From contig CATVYJ010000002.1 of assembly GCA_958348245.1 (NCBI GenBank), positions 186,001-250,000 of the forward strand: a stretch of 64,000 bases of DNA. The letters run 5' to 3'. The translations under genes were made by a program, and so were the position numbers. The notes below the pieces were generated by a model. That model saw only the letters and a list, made by a program, of their open reading frames with translations. It had not been told where the DNA came from and made no database searches. This document shows, piece after piece, positions 42,357 through 49,659 of this stretch (position 1 is the stretch's first letter; the number at the start of each line of letters is the position of its first letter). The stretch is from an uncultured Veillonellaceae bacterium. GTDB lineage: Bacteria > Bacillota > Negativicutes > Veillonellales > Dialisteraceae.

Positions 42357-43403
42357 TTATTCTTCAAAGAATTTGTCGCAGTTCATCTGCTTGTCCGCGC
42401 CCGCTTTTTCCATGTCGTACGCTTTGTACAGCGGCAGCTCGGACAGCGGCTTCTGGCCTTCCGGCGGCGCTACGTCGGGATTGCACGCCACGCCGTTCGT
42501 GGTCCGCACGAGGATGTCGCCCGCTTCCTTCGTCAGGCAGTAATCCACGAATGCCTGCGCCACTTCCTTGTCGGCGCTGTTCTTGATGATGGACACCGGG
42601 CAGAGGGTCCAGCCCGCGTTGTCGTAAATCGTGCTGTGGATCTTCTGTCCCTTCTGGCTGACCAGCATCTGGTCGGAGATGAAGTTCAGCGCGATCAGGT
42701 ATTCGCCCGCGCCCGTCTTCTGGGCCGGCGCAAATCCGGACGGCGTGAACTGCGCGATCTGGCCTTTCAGCTGTTTCAGATAGGCCCAGCCTTTTTCTTC
42801 GCCCATGGACTGCAGGACGGAGCTGATGAAGGTGAGGCCCGTCCCCGATTTCCGCGGGTCCGGCGCGATGATTTCGCCTTTGAATTCGGGCTTGAGCAGG
42901 TCTTCCAGCGTTTCCGGAGCCTTCACGCCCTTCGGTTCAAATTCTTCCTTGAAGCGGTTTTCGTTGTAGCCGATGGACATGACTTCCAGATACGTGCCGT
43001 ACCAGTAGCCGTCCTTGTCCTGATATTCCGGCAGAATCATGCCGGCGTTCGGCGATTTGTACGCTTCCGTCAGGCCGTCCGCCTTGGCCTTGGCGTGCGC
43101 GTCGGATGTGCCGCCCAGCCAGATATCCGCCTTCGGAGAATCTTTTTCCGCCGTAATGCGCGCCAGCGCTTCGCCCGTGGGCAGGCGGATGAAGCTCACG
43201 TCCGCGCCGGTCTTTTCCTTGAACTGATCCGCCAGTTCCTTCGCCGTATCTTCATGGAACGACACGTACATGACGAGCTTTTTCCCCTTGAGGTCCTGCG
43301 CGCCCCCTTCGGACTTCGCGCCGGACGAAGAGCCGCCCCCGCAGCCTGCGGCGAGCATCACGGTTCCGGCCAGCACCGCTGCCGCCAGAGCTTTCCATTT
43401 CAT
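42357..43403 (-). CDS. ABC substrate-binding lipoprotein, FbpA/AfuA type
   Basis: The 348-residue binding protein (SBP type 2, iron or sugar-phosphate class) has a signal peptide with lipobox MLAAGC. The mature part has KKLVMYVSFHEDTAKELADQ, SPKADIWLGGTSDAHAKAKA, WYGTYLEVMSIGYN and PDPRKSGTGLTFISSVLQS. The paired Tyr residues that bind ferric iron in FbpA (YDN-type 'QYYE') are not obvious, which leaves room for a sugar-phosphate ligand as in AfuA. It is the first gene of the operon with permease, ATPase and araD. Confidence 0.85.
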   Translation of the reverse strand: MKWKALAAAVLAGTVMLAAGCGGGSSSGAKSEGGAQDLKGKKLVMYVSFHEDTAKELADQFKEKTGADVSFIRLPTGEALARITAEKDSPKADIWLGGTSDAHAKAKADGLTEAYKSPNAGMILPEYQDKDGYWYGTYLEVMSIGYNENRFKEEFEPKGVKAPETLEDLLKPEFKGEIIAPDPRKSGTGLTFISSVLQSMGEEKGWAYLKQLKGQIAQFTPSGFAPAQKTGAGEYLIALNFISDQMLVSQKGQKIHSTIYDNAGWTLCPVSIIKNSADKEVAQAFVDYCLTKEAGDILVRTTNGVACNPDVAPPEGQKPLSELPLYKAYDMEKAGADKQMNCDKFFEE

Positions 43404-43426
43404 ACTGATCCCTCCCTGGAACAATT

Positions 43427-43444
43427 TACAAATCTATTACAAAT
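43427..43444. promoter_or_regulatory. TACAAAT direct repeats upstream of the SBP operon
   Basis: TACAAAT occurs at 43427-43433 and 43438-43444, 11 bp apart (one helix turn), about 25-40 bp upstream of the SBP start. A regulator-binding site is likely; the exact promoter could not be placed. Confidence 0.4.
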
Positions 43445-43635
43445 TTACCATATCTTTACAGAAAAGAAAAGGCGTATACACTTTTTCCGGAGGAATCCGG
43501 GATAATAGAATTTTTCTTTACCCGTTTCTCTGCACTTCTTTGCACGAATGGACTTTCTCTCCCGGGAAAAGAGGTACCTCTTTTATCGTGCGCCGCGGCG
43601 CTCTATATCCGGCCGCCCGGGCCGTTTCCGGGCAT

Positions 43636-43660
43636 AAAAAAAGCAGGACCCTGTCCTGCT
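43636..43660 (-). terminator. Terminator of XRE gene
   Basis: Minus strand AGCAGGAC-AGG-GTCCTGCT followed by a T-run. Confidence 0.85.
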
Positions 43661-43661
43661 G

Positions 43662-43937
43662 TCACGGCCGTTCCGGGCGGCGGTCGCGGTAGATTTTCTT
43701 TTCCGTTTCGTTCTCCGAGATGAGCGCCGCCAGGTCCACGCCGAGGCCGTCGGCGATGGAGAGAAGCGTCGCGATGGAAAGGCCGCTGTTGTACCGGCCC
43801 CGTTCGATCTTGCTGAGGGTGCTCTTGCTGATGGCGATCTTCAACGCAAACGCTTCCTGCGACAGGCCCTCGATGGTGCGGTAATAGGCGACCCGCGCGC
43901 CGATCTGCCGGTAGATCCACAAGTGTCTCGCGTCCAA
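43662..43937 (-). CDS. XRE-family (Cro/CI-type HTH) transcriptional regulator
   Basis: The 91-residue single-domain HTH protein reads IGARVAYYRTIEGLSQEAFA, then LKIAISKSTLSKIERGRYNS and GLSIATLLSIADGLGVDLAA, followed by a short charged tail. The TTG start at 43937 is preferred because AGAAGGAA lies seven bases before it and it begins just before the HTH, as in relatives; an ATG at 43982 in the same frame has a poor ribosome site. A strong promoter (44117-44145) with a palindrome at its -10 suggests autoregulation. The leader is about 170 bases. Its target genes are unknown. Confidence 0.85.
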   Translation of the reverse strand: MDARHLWIYRQIGARVAYYRTIEGLSQEAFALKIAISKSTLSKIERGRYNSGLSIATLLSIADGLGVDLAALISENETEKKIYRDRRPERP

Positions 43938-44105
43938 AATGTCATTCCTTCTTTCGTGCGTCTGTCTGTATGAGTATCGCATATTTTCCTGCGGCGCACC
44001 GCGTCCCCGCAGGGCGGAAAAGCGGATGCATGAGGCGTTTTTGCGGAAGCAGAGGAAACGTTCCGGGCTGCCTTCCGAAAAGAGTGCTTTATGCGCCTGT
44101 CAAGT

Positions 44106-44145
44106 TCTATAATTCAATTATATTGGATTTGATTTCCTGTGTAAA
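44106..44145 (-). promoter_or_regulatory. Promoter and palindrome of XRE gene
   Basis: Minus strand TTTACA (44145-44140), 17-bp spacer, TATAAT (44122-44117). The palindrome TATAATT-C-AATTATA (about 44108-44122) overlaps the -10, so a repressor bound there would block transcription. Confidence 0.7.
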
Positions 44146-44159
44146 GTAGCGGAGCGCAA

Positions 44160-44186
44160 GAAAAAACAGCACGTCTCCGTGCTGTC
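44160..44186 (-). terminator. Terminator of gene 44204-44542
   Basis: Minus strand ACAGCAC-GGAGAC-GTGCTGT followed by six T. Confidence 0.85.
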
Positions 44187-44203
44187 ATTTTTCCGGTCTC
44201 CGT

Positions 44204-44542
44204 TTATTCGGCGAGCGCTTCCAGGCGGGCGAGATCGGCGAGGACGTCGTCCAGGGCCTCTCCGGCGAGGCGGGCGGTCTCCCCGAGCTGCGCCGCCGCC
44301 GGGGCGAGCGCCTCCTCCGGCATGCCCCGCTCCGCTTCGGCGGCGATCTGCTTCATCACTTTTTCCGCCAGTTTCTGCGCGCGGATGGCGAGCGGCACGT
44401 CTTCATAGAGGACGCGGACGAGCGCATCCGTGTCTTCCGTCTGCCGGAAGGCGCGCCCGCTGAGGCGTTCCGTGCGCGCCGCCGCTTCCCCTGCTTTCCG
44501 CCGCCCCGCGGCGACGAGCGTTTCCAATGCGTCCAGTTCCAT
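44204..44542 (-). CDS. Small helical protein of unknown function
   Basis: The 112-residue Ala/Glu/Leu-rich protein is predicted to be all-helical (MELDALETLVAAGRRKAGEA, then DTDALVRVLYEDVPLAIRAQ). No signal peptide or known motif is seen. The start at 44542 has GGAGGAG six bases before it; an ATG 21 bases upstream overlaps the stop of the preceding gene. It forms an operon with the FMN-binding protein gene at 44560-45057. The function is not recognised. Confidence 0.6.
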   Translation of the reverse strand: MELDALETLVAAGRRKAGEAAARTERLSGRAFRQTEDTDALVRVLYEDVPLAIRAQKLAEKVMKQIAAEAERGMPEEALAPAAAQLGETARLAGEALDDVLADLARLEALAE

Positions 44543-44559
44543 AGGTCTCTCCTCCGTCT

Positions 44560-45057
44560 TCATTCGGCTTCGGCCCGCTTCTGCATGAGAAGCCGCCCTT
44601 CTTTGCCGGTCATGTGTTCCACGGCGATCTCCACGACGGCCACGCCCCGGAGATATTTGTCGATATAGGCCCGGCGCGCGTCCGGCCCGTCCGGCACAAA
44701 GCGCGCGGCGAGCGCATCGAGAAGAGGGATCATTGCTTCCGCTTCTTCCACGACGCGGGCCCGCCCGAAGAGGATGACGCTCCGGTAGGCCGTGGAGTAT
44801 TCCGAGGGCACCACGGTCCGCTCGTCCACCACGCAGAAGGAGACTTTATCGCTCCGGCGGAGGGCGTCCATCTTGTGCCCTTCTCTCGCGCAGTGCAGGA
44901 GGATGCGGCCGTCCGCGTAGAGGAAATTCACGGGCACGCCGTAGGGATAGCCGTCGTCTCCCTGAACGGAGAGCACCCCTTCCTGCGCGCGGGCCAGTAC
45001 GGCGAGGCAGTCCGCCTCGCTCATCTGCTGGGCTTTTCTTCTCATGGGTCGAAACAC
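44560..45057 (-). CDS. Pyridoxamine 5'-phosphate oxidase-family (NimA-like) flavoprotein
   Basis: The 165-residue protein has a split-barrel FMN-binding fold. Visible blocks are FRPMRRKAQQMSEADCLAVL, GYPYGVPVNFLYADGRILLH, CAREGHKMDALRRSDKVSFC and STAYRSVILFGRARVVEEAE. The initial MRRKAQQMS motif is typical of the NimA-like group, which includes proteins linked to nitroimidazole resistance in anaerobes. The GTG start at 45057 has AAAGGAG upstream. The real reaction is not known. Confidence 0.82.
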   Translation of the reverse strand: MFRPMRRKAQQMSEADCLAVLARAQEGVLSVQGDDGYPYGVPVNFLYADGRILLHCAREGHKMDALRRSDKVSFCVVDERTVVPSEYSTAYRSVILFGRARVVEEAEAMIPLLDALAARFVPDGPDARRAYIDKYLRGVAVVEIAVEHMTGKEGRLLMQKRAEAE

Positions 45058-45092
45058 GGGAATCGCTCCTTTCTCTGTCTGTTCCGCTTCCG

Positions 45093-45101
45093 ATTATAGC
45101 A
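45093..45101 (-). promoter_or_regulatory. Extended -10 promoter of the flavoprotein operon
   Basis: TGC-TATAAT on the minus strand, 36 bp before the start. Confidence 0.6.
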
Positions 45102-45143
45102 TGGGCGGCGCCGCAAAGGACAGCCCCGCCGGACGGGCGGCGT

Positions 45144-45467
45144 TCACCGGTGCGCCGCCTGGTAGCCTTCGCCCCACGCGGCCAGGGACTCCAGCACGGG
45201 GCGGAGGCTTTCGCCGGCCGCGGTGAGGGTATACTCCACCCGTGGCGGCACTTCGGGGTAGACTTTGCGCGTGAGGAGGCCCCGCGCCTCCATGGCGCGC
45301 AGATTGGCGGTGAGCACTTTCTGCGAGATGTGCCCCACGGAGCGTTTCAGCTCGCTGAACCGTTTCGTCCCGGTGAGAAGGTCCCGCAGGATGAGCACGG
45401 CCCACCGGCTGCCGATGACGGCGAGCGTGGTCTCCACCGGGCAGGCCGGAAGCGTCTTTGTATCCAT
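45144..45467 (-). CDS. HxlR-family transcriptional regulator
   Basis: The 107-residue winged-helix regulator has CPVETTLAVIGSRWAVLILR, LLTGTKRFSELKRSVGHISQ, KVLTANLRAMEARGLLTRKV and VEYTLTAAGESLRPVLESL. The Cys near the N-terminus (ACPVE) is the conserved residue used for redox or aldehyde sensing in several HxlR proteins. The start at 45467 has GGAGG five bases upstream. It is divergent from the NAD(P)-binding protein at 45597-46226, its probable target. Confidence 0.9.
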   Translation of the reverse strand: MDTKTLPACPVETTLAVIGSRWAVLILRDLLTGTKRFSELKRSVGHISQKVLTANLRAMEARGLLTRKVYPEVPPRVEYTLTAAGESLRPVLESLAAWGEGYQAAHR

Positions 45468-45500
45468 ATCGTCCTCCATGGTTTCTTTCGGGTACCTGCG

Positions 45501-45571
45501 GCACAAATTTGTGCTTTCTTCCCGAAATTTCCTTACAGTTGTACTATACAGGCACGGAAGAAAAACCGCAA
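45501..45571. promoter_or_regulatory. HxlR promoter and palindrome in the divergent region
   Basis: Minus-strand promoter TTGCGG (45571-45566), 17-bp spacer, TATAGT (45548-45543). A perfect 14-bp palindrome GCACAAATTTGTGC lies at 45501-45514, within the regulator's leader. It is a candidate HxlR operator. Confidence 0.6.
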
Positions 45572-45596
45572 GGATTTCAGGAAAGGAAGGATGGAT

Positions 45597-46226
45597 ATGA
45601 ACATCGCAGTGATCTGCGCCAATGGAAGAGCGGGGCAGTGCATCGTGCGGGAGGCGCTCGCCCGCGGCATGGAGGTGACCGCTTTTGTGCGGGGCGAAAA
45701 TCGCTCCCCCGCGAAGCGGGCGGTGTTGAAAGATCTCTTCGCCCTCACGAGGGACGATCTCGCCGGATACGACGCGGCGGTGGACGCGTTCGGCGCGTGG
45801 ACCGCGCAGGCGCTGCCGGAGCACAGCGCCGCCCTGCGCCATCTCTGCGGCTGCCTCGCGGGCACGAAAACGCGCCTCCTCGTGGTGGGCGGCGCGGGCA
45901 GCCTCTACACGGACGGGAGCCGCACGGCGCAGCTGAAAGACACGCCGGGCTTTCCCGCGGACTGGAAGCCCCTCGCGGAGGCCATGGGCGCCGCGCTCGC
46001 CGGGCTCCGCACGCGGCGCGATGTGCGGTGGACGTACATCAGCCCCGCGGCGGATTTCGCGGCGGACGGGCCGCGCACAGGGCGCTACCTCACCGCGGGA
46101 GAAGTTTTCACGGTGAACGCCCGCGGGGAGAGCCGCATCAGCTATGCGGACTACGCGGCGGCGCTCGTGGACGAGATCGAGACGGGCGCGCACATCGGAG
46201 AGCGCATCTCCGTCCTGGGCGCGTGA
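45597..46226 (+). CDS. NAD(P)H-binding epimerase/reductase-like protein
   Basis: The 209-residue Rossmann-fold protein (NAD(P)H-binding, atypical SDR) starts MNIAVICANGRAGQCIVREA, where GxxGxxG-type NGRAGQ replaces the usual glycine loop. Later motifs are LLVVGGAGSLYTDGS and WTYISPAADFAADGPRTGRY. The start at 45597 has AAGGAAGG six bases upstream. It is paired divergently with an HxlR regulator, as is common for this family in stress responses. The substrate is unknown. Confidence 0.82.
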   Translation: MNIAVICANGRAGQCIVREALARGMEVTAFVRGENRSPAKRAVLKDLFALTRDDLAGYDAAVDAFGAWTAQALPEHSAALRHLCGCLAGTKTRLLVVGGAGSLYTDGSRTAQLKDTPGFPADWKPLAEAMGAALAGLRTRRDVRWTYISPAADFAADGPRTGRYLTAGEVFTVNARGESRISYADYAAALVDEIETGAHIGERISVLGA

Positions 46227-46244
46227 AAGACAGAAAAAAAGAAA

Positions 46245-46280
46245 CCGCACAGGCGGACGCGATGCCTGCCGTGCGGTTTT
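46245..46280. terminator. Bidirectional terminator between convergent genes
   Basis: AAACCGCAC...GTGCGGTTTTT with an extended inner stem (AGGCGG/CCTGCC); A- and T-tracts are present on both sides. Confidence 0.85.
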
Positions 46281-46296
46281 TCTATTTTCACCGGTT

Positions 46297-47295
46297 TCAG
46301 AGGCCCGCCGCTTCGCGGATCCGTGCCCGGTCTTCTGCGGAGAGCGCCTCCCGGCGGAGGAGATCTTCCGCCGCCTGTTTCATGGTGCGCATGCCGTGCC
46401 GCCCCATTTCCATGTAGGAGGCGATCTGCTCGTCCTTTCCTTCGCGGATGAGGTGCGCCACGGCGGGGATGTTCGTGAGGATTTCCCGGAGGAGGAACGC
46501 GCGCCCGCCCGTGCGGCAGAGGGCCTGCGCGGCGGCGGTGCGGAGGACGGAGGCGAGGAGCGCCCGGATGTCCCGCTCCTTTTCCGCGGGAAAAGCGTGC
46601 ACGAGGCGGCCCACGGCGTCCGCAGCGGTGCGGTTGTGCATGGTGGCGAGGACGAGGCGGCCCGTCTCGGCGGCGGTGAGCGCGGCGGCCATGGTCTCCG
46701 CATCGCGCAGCTCCCCGATGACGATCACATCCGGGTCTTCCCGGAGCGCTTCCCGCACGCCCGCCGCAAAGGACGCCGTATCCGCCCCCACTTCGCGCTG
46801 ATGGATGAGCGCCGTCCCGGACGGGAAGAGAAATTCCGGCGGGTCTTCGATGGTGACGATGTGCCGGGGCCGCTCCGCCGCGGCGAGGATGAGCCGCGCG
46901 AGGGCGGTGCTCTTTCCGGAGCCCGTGGGGCCTGTGACGAGCACGAGGCCCGACGTGAAGGATGCGGCCATGCGCCGCCACGCTTCGTCCCCGTCGGGCG
47001 GGAGCGCGTCCAGCGCGGGAAGGACGCGGAGCGCCGCAGCCGCGCGCCCGCCCGCGCGGTAGCAGTGGAGGCGGCACCGCGCGCCCCCGGCGGAGAAGGC
47101 GCTGTCGCAGGCCCCCGTCCGGTGGAAAAGGGCCCGTTTCTCCGGGGAGAGGCGCTCTTCCAGCCGGGAGAAATCGCCGTTTTCCCCTGTGCGGACCAGC
47201 GCGCCCGCTTCCCGGACGAGTACGGGCGCGCCGTCGGTGATGTGAATGTCTGTCGCGGCGGGATGCGCCGCCAGCATCGCTTCGATCCAGTCCAT
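46297..47295 (-). CDS. pilT: Type IV pilus retraction ATPase PilT-like
   Basis: The 332-residue secretion ATPase starts MDWIEAMLAAHPAATDIHIT. It has Walker A GPTGSGKST, the Asp box VTIEDPPEFLF, Walker B DPDVIVIGELRDAETM and the His box ATMHNRTAADA. The C-terminal part, AHLIREGKDEQIASYMEMGR followed by HGMRTM, resembles the AIRNLIRE-type retraction motif of PilT. It is encoded 10 bp after pilB in the same operon. Confidence 0.88.
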   Translation of the reverse strand: MDWIEAMLAAHPAATDIHITDGAPVLVREAGALVRTGENGDFSRLEERLSPEKRALFHRTGACDSAFSAGGARCRLHCYRAGGRAAAALRVLPALDALPPDGDEAWRRMAASFTSGLVLVTGPTGSGKSTALARLILAAAERPRHIVTIEDPPEFLFPSGTALIHQREVGADTASFAAGVREALREDPDVIVIGELRDAETMAAALTAAETGRLVLATMHNRTAADAVGRLVHAFPAEKERDIRALLASVLRTAAAQALCRTGGRAFLLREILTNIPAVAHLIREGKDEQIASYMEMGRHGMRTMKQAAEDLLRREALSAEDRARIREAAGL

Positions 47296-47304
47296 GATGC
47301 CTCC

Positions 47305-48435
47305 TCAGCGTTCGTCCGCTTCCCCGGCGATCCACCGCGCGTCAGAGGCCGCGATGCGCCCCTCTTTCGCGGCGAGGCGGGCGGCTTCCGCCAGGTCGGG
47401 CTGGCCCGCCCGTTTCACGGCTTCCCGAAGCGCCTCCGGCGGGGCCATGTCCCGGAGCATCGCCCGCACGGCGTCCGTGATTTCCAGCAGTTCAAAAACG
47501 CCCGTCCGCCCTTTCCGGCCCGTCCCGCCGCAGGCTTCGCATCCGTCCGCGGCAAAACCTTCCGGCGCGGGGCGGCGGCAGGCCGGGCAGAGACGGCGCA
47601 CGAGGCGCTGGGACATGACGAGCGAAAGCGACGCCGCGATGAGGTACGGCGCGACGCCCATGTCGGCGAGGCGGAGCGGCGCCTGGGAGGCGTTGTTCGT
47701 GTGGAGCGTGGACAGCACGAGGTGCCCCGTGAGCGCGGCGTGCACGGCCATTTCCGCGGTCTCCCGGTCGCGGATCTCGCCCACCATGAGGATGTCCGGA
47801 TCCTGCCGCACGAGCGCCCGCAGGCCCGCCGCGAAGGTGAGCCCCGCCTTTTCGTTCACCGCCACCTGCGTGACGCCGGGGATGCGGTACTCCACCGGGT
47901 CCTCCACGGAGATGATATTCACCTCCGGGCGGTTCAGGAGGCGCAGCGCCGCGTAGAGCGTGGACGTCTTGCCCGAGCCGGTGGGTCCCGTGGTGAGGAT
48001 GAGCCCGCTCCGCCCGGAAAGGCACCGCCGGAAGGCCGCTTCCTGCACGGGGAGCATGCCCAGCTCGTTCTGCTCGATGAAAGGCACCCGGCCGGACAGG
48101 ATGCGCACCGCGATGGTCTCGCCGTACAGGGAGGGCAGCACGGAAAGGCGCAGGTCGTAGTCCTCTCCGCCCTCGGAGAAGACCGCGCTCCCGTCCTGGG
48201 GCGTCCGCGACTCGGCCACGTTCATGCGGCCCATCACCTTGCACCGCACGGCGAGCTTCTCCGCCATGGACCGGCGCAGGCGGAAGCGCTCCTCCATCGC
48301 GCCGTCCCGGCGGAACCGCACGCGCACCGCTTCCGGCCCGGGCTCGATGTGCACGTCGCTCGCCCCTTCGCGCACCGCCCTCCGGCAGATTTCATTCATG
48401 GCCGTCTCCGCCGACGCCGCCAGCAATTCTTCCAT
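47305..48435 (-). CDS. pilB: Type IV pilus/type II secretion assembly ATPase (PilB/GspE), short form
   Basis: This 376-residue ATPase has the N2-type motif ASDVHIEPGPEAVRVRFRRD, Walker A GPTGSGKTS, Asp box ISVEDPVEYRIPGVTQVAVN, Walker B DPDILMVGEIRDRETAEMA, His box STLHTNNASQAPLRL and a four-Cys zinc site (CPAC, CEAC). The usual N-terminal GspE/MshEN domain of 100-200 residues is missing. The start is close to a promoter whose GGGCGTATAAT (48460-48470) is identical to that of the distant gspF gene. Confidence 0.9.
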   Translation of the reverse strand: MEELLAASAETAMNEICRRAVREGASDVHIEPGPEAVRVRFRRDGAMEERFRLRRSMAEKLAVRCKVMGRMNVAESRTPQDGSAVFSEGGEDYDLRLSVLPSLYGETIAVRILSGRVPFIEQNELGMLPVQEAAFRRCLSGRSGLILTTGPTGSGKTSTLYAALRLLNRPEVNIISVEDPVEYRIPGVTQVAVNEKAGLTFAAGLRALVRQDPDILMVGEIRDRETAEMAVHAALTGHLVLSTLHTNNASQAPLRLADMGVAPYLIAASLSLVMSQRLVRRLCPACRRPAPEGFAADGCEACGGTGRKGRTGVFELLEITDAVRAMLRDMAPPEALREAVKRAGQPDLAEAARLAAKEGRIAASDARWIAGEADER

Positions 48436-48459
48436 ACGCGCCGCCTCTTTTCTGCCCCT

Positions 48460-48470
48460 ATTATACGCCC
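48460..48470 (-). promoter_or_regulatory. -10 region of pilB-pilT promoter
   Basis: GGGCGTATAAT on the minus strand, 25 bp before the start, same 11-mer as at 17986-17996. Confidence 0.45.
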
Positions 48471-48487
48471 GCCCCGGACGGGCCGGA

Positions 48488-48515
48488 AAAAAAGACGCCC
48501 CGCAGGACGTCTTTC
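48488..48515 (-). terminator. Terminator of nitrilase gene
   Basis: Minus strand AAAGACG / CGTCTTT stem followed by a T-run. Confidence 0.8.
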
Positions 48516-48540
48516 TTCACAAAGGCCGGGCGGATCGGCG

Positions 48541-49605
48541 TTATTCCTCTATGTCTTCCGGCGGCAGATAGGGGAAAAGCTCCTCCCCTTCGTCCCCCGG
48601 CTCCGCGTAGAAGTACGCCGGCCGGCGGTGCGTGCGGTCCACGTGAAGCTGAAAAATATCGAACCGCTGGTACGCGCCGTAAATGTCGTGGATCCCCTTC
48701 GGCGCGATCTCCGCGGCGATGTCGATGTCCGCGTAGGCGATGCCCTCCTGATTGTCCGTGATGACCTCCGAGCAGGGATTGCCGTTCGGCGCGGCGATCA
48801 TGGTCATGGCGTAGGGCTTGTTTGCGTCGGCGATGTGCAGGAGCCAGTCTCTCGTCTTTTCATCCCCTTCGGTCATCTGCCTCACCGCGTCTTCGTCCAT
48901 CACGGCGGAGCAGCAGATGTTGTACACCTTCGACTCGAAGGCATGGGCGCAGGTGCGCACGCGGAGGCAGTCCTCGTAATTCGTGGCGGCGCGGAAGGTG
49001 GGCCAGAACGCGGGATAGATGGAGATGTGCACCTGCTCGCCCTGCGCGCCGAGCGCATACCGGGCGAGGGTGTTGGAATTTTCCCCGCAGATGAGCGTGC
49101 CGATGCGGCCGAGAGCCGTGTCGTGCGCCGCGAGAGACGAACCGTCCCCGAAGGACCACACGAGCTTCTCGCCCCACGTGGGCAGGATCTTCCGGTGATG
49201 GCCGATCAGGTTCCCTTCGTCGTCAAAGAGAAGGCTCGTATTCCACATGGTGCCGAAATTGACCGTGCTCTTTTCGCACACGCCCACCGAGAGGTACACC
49301 CCGTTGTCGTGGGCGATCTGCTGGAGCCGCGTGAACGCGGGGCCGGGCACCGCCACGGCGTTTTCGTAGAGCCTCCTGAAGAGCGGATGCTGGTCCACCG
49401 GCGGCAGGAACAGGCACCAGTAGGGGAAGGTGGGCACGAACGATTCGGGGAAGACCACGAGCTTCGCCCCGCCCGCGGCGGCTTCCTTCACCTTGTCCGC
49501 GATTTTCTCGATGGTGGCGTCCCGGTCGAGAAAGACCGGCGCGGTCTGCACGGCGGCCGCTCTGAATTTCGGATACACGTCGCCGGGAAATGTCTTGTTG
49601 TCCAT
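48541..49605 (-). CDS. Nitrilase-superfamily enzyme (nitrilase/cyanide hydratase branch)
   Basis: The 354-residue carbon-nitrogen hydrolase has the catalytic triad Glu54 (VVFPESFVPTFP), Lys139 (HHRKILPTWGEK) and Cys173 (TLICGENSNTLARYALGAQG). The PESFVPTFPYW and CGENSNTL blocks are typical of true nitrilases (branch 1) rather than amidases. It lies 54 bp after a DASS-family carrier gene on the same strand, so carrier and enzyme are probably co-expressed. A natural nitrile substrate is not known. Confidence 0.9.
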   Translation of the reverse strand: MDNKTFPGDVYPKFRAAAVQTAPVFLDRDATIEKIADKVKEAAAGGAKLVVFPESFVPTFPYWCLFLPPVDQHPLFRRLYENAVAVPGPAFTRLQQIAHDNGVYLSVGVCEKSTVNFGTMWNTSLLFDDEGNLIGHHRKILPTWGEKLVWSFGDGSSLAAHDTALGRIGTLICGENSNTLARYALGAQGEQVHISIYPAFWPTFRAATNYEDCLRVRTCAHAFESKVYNICCSAVMDEDAVRQMTEGDEKTRDWLLHIADANKPYAMTMIAAPNGNPCSEVITDNQEGIAYADIDIAAEIAPKGIHDIYGAYQRFDIFQLHVDRTHRRPAYFYAEPGDEGEELFPYLPPEDIEE

Positions 49606-49659
49606 GGGATTTCCTCCTTATGAAACGCTCCGGTCGTCCGGAGCCTGCTGCAAAACCAT

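Noticed and set aside
45468..46250. Upstream extension of the HxlR frame to 368 codons
   Set aside because: The extension is antisense to the NAD(P)-binding gene; the HxlR family begins at the start with GGAGG at 45467.
46144..49623. Plus-strand open frame of 1159 codons
   Set aside because: It runs antisense to pilT, pilB and the nitrilase gene, has the Arg/His/Gly-rich composition of shadow frames and no ribosome site.
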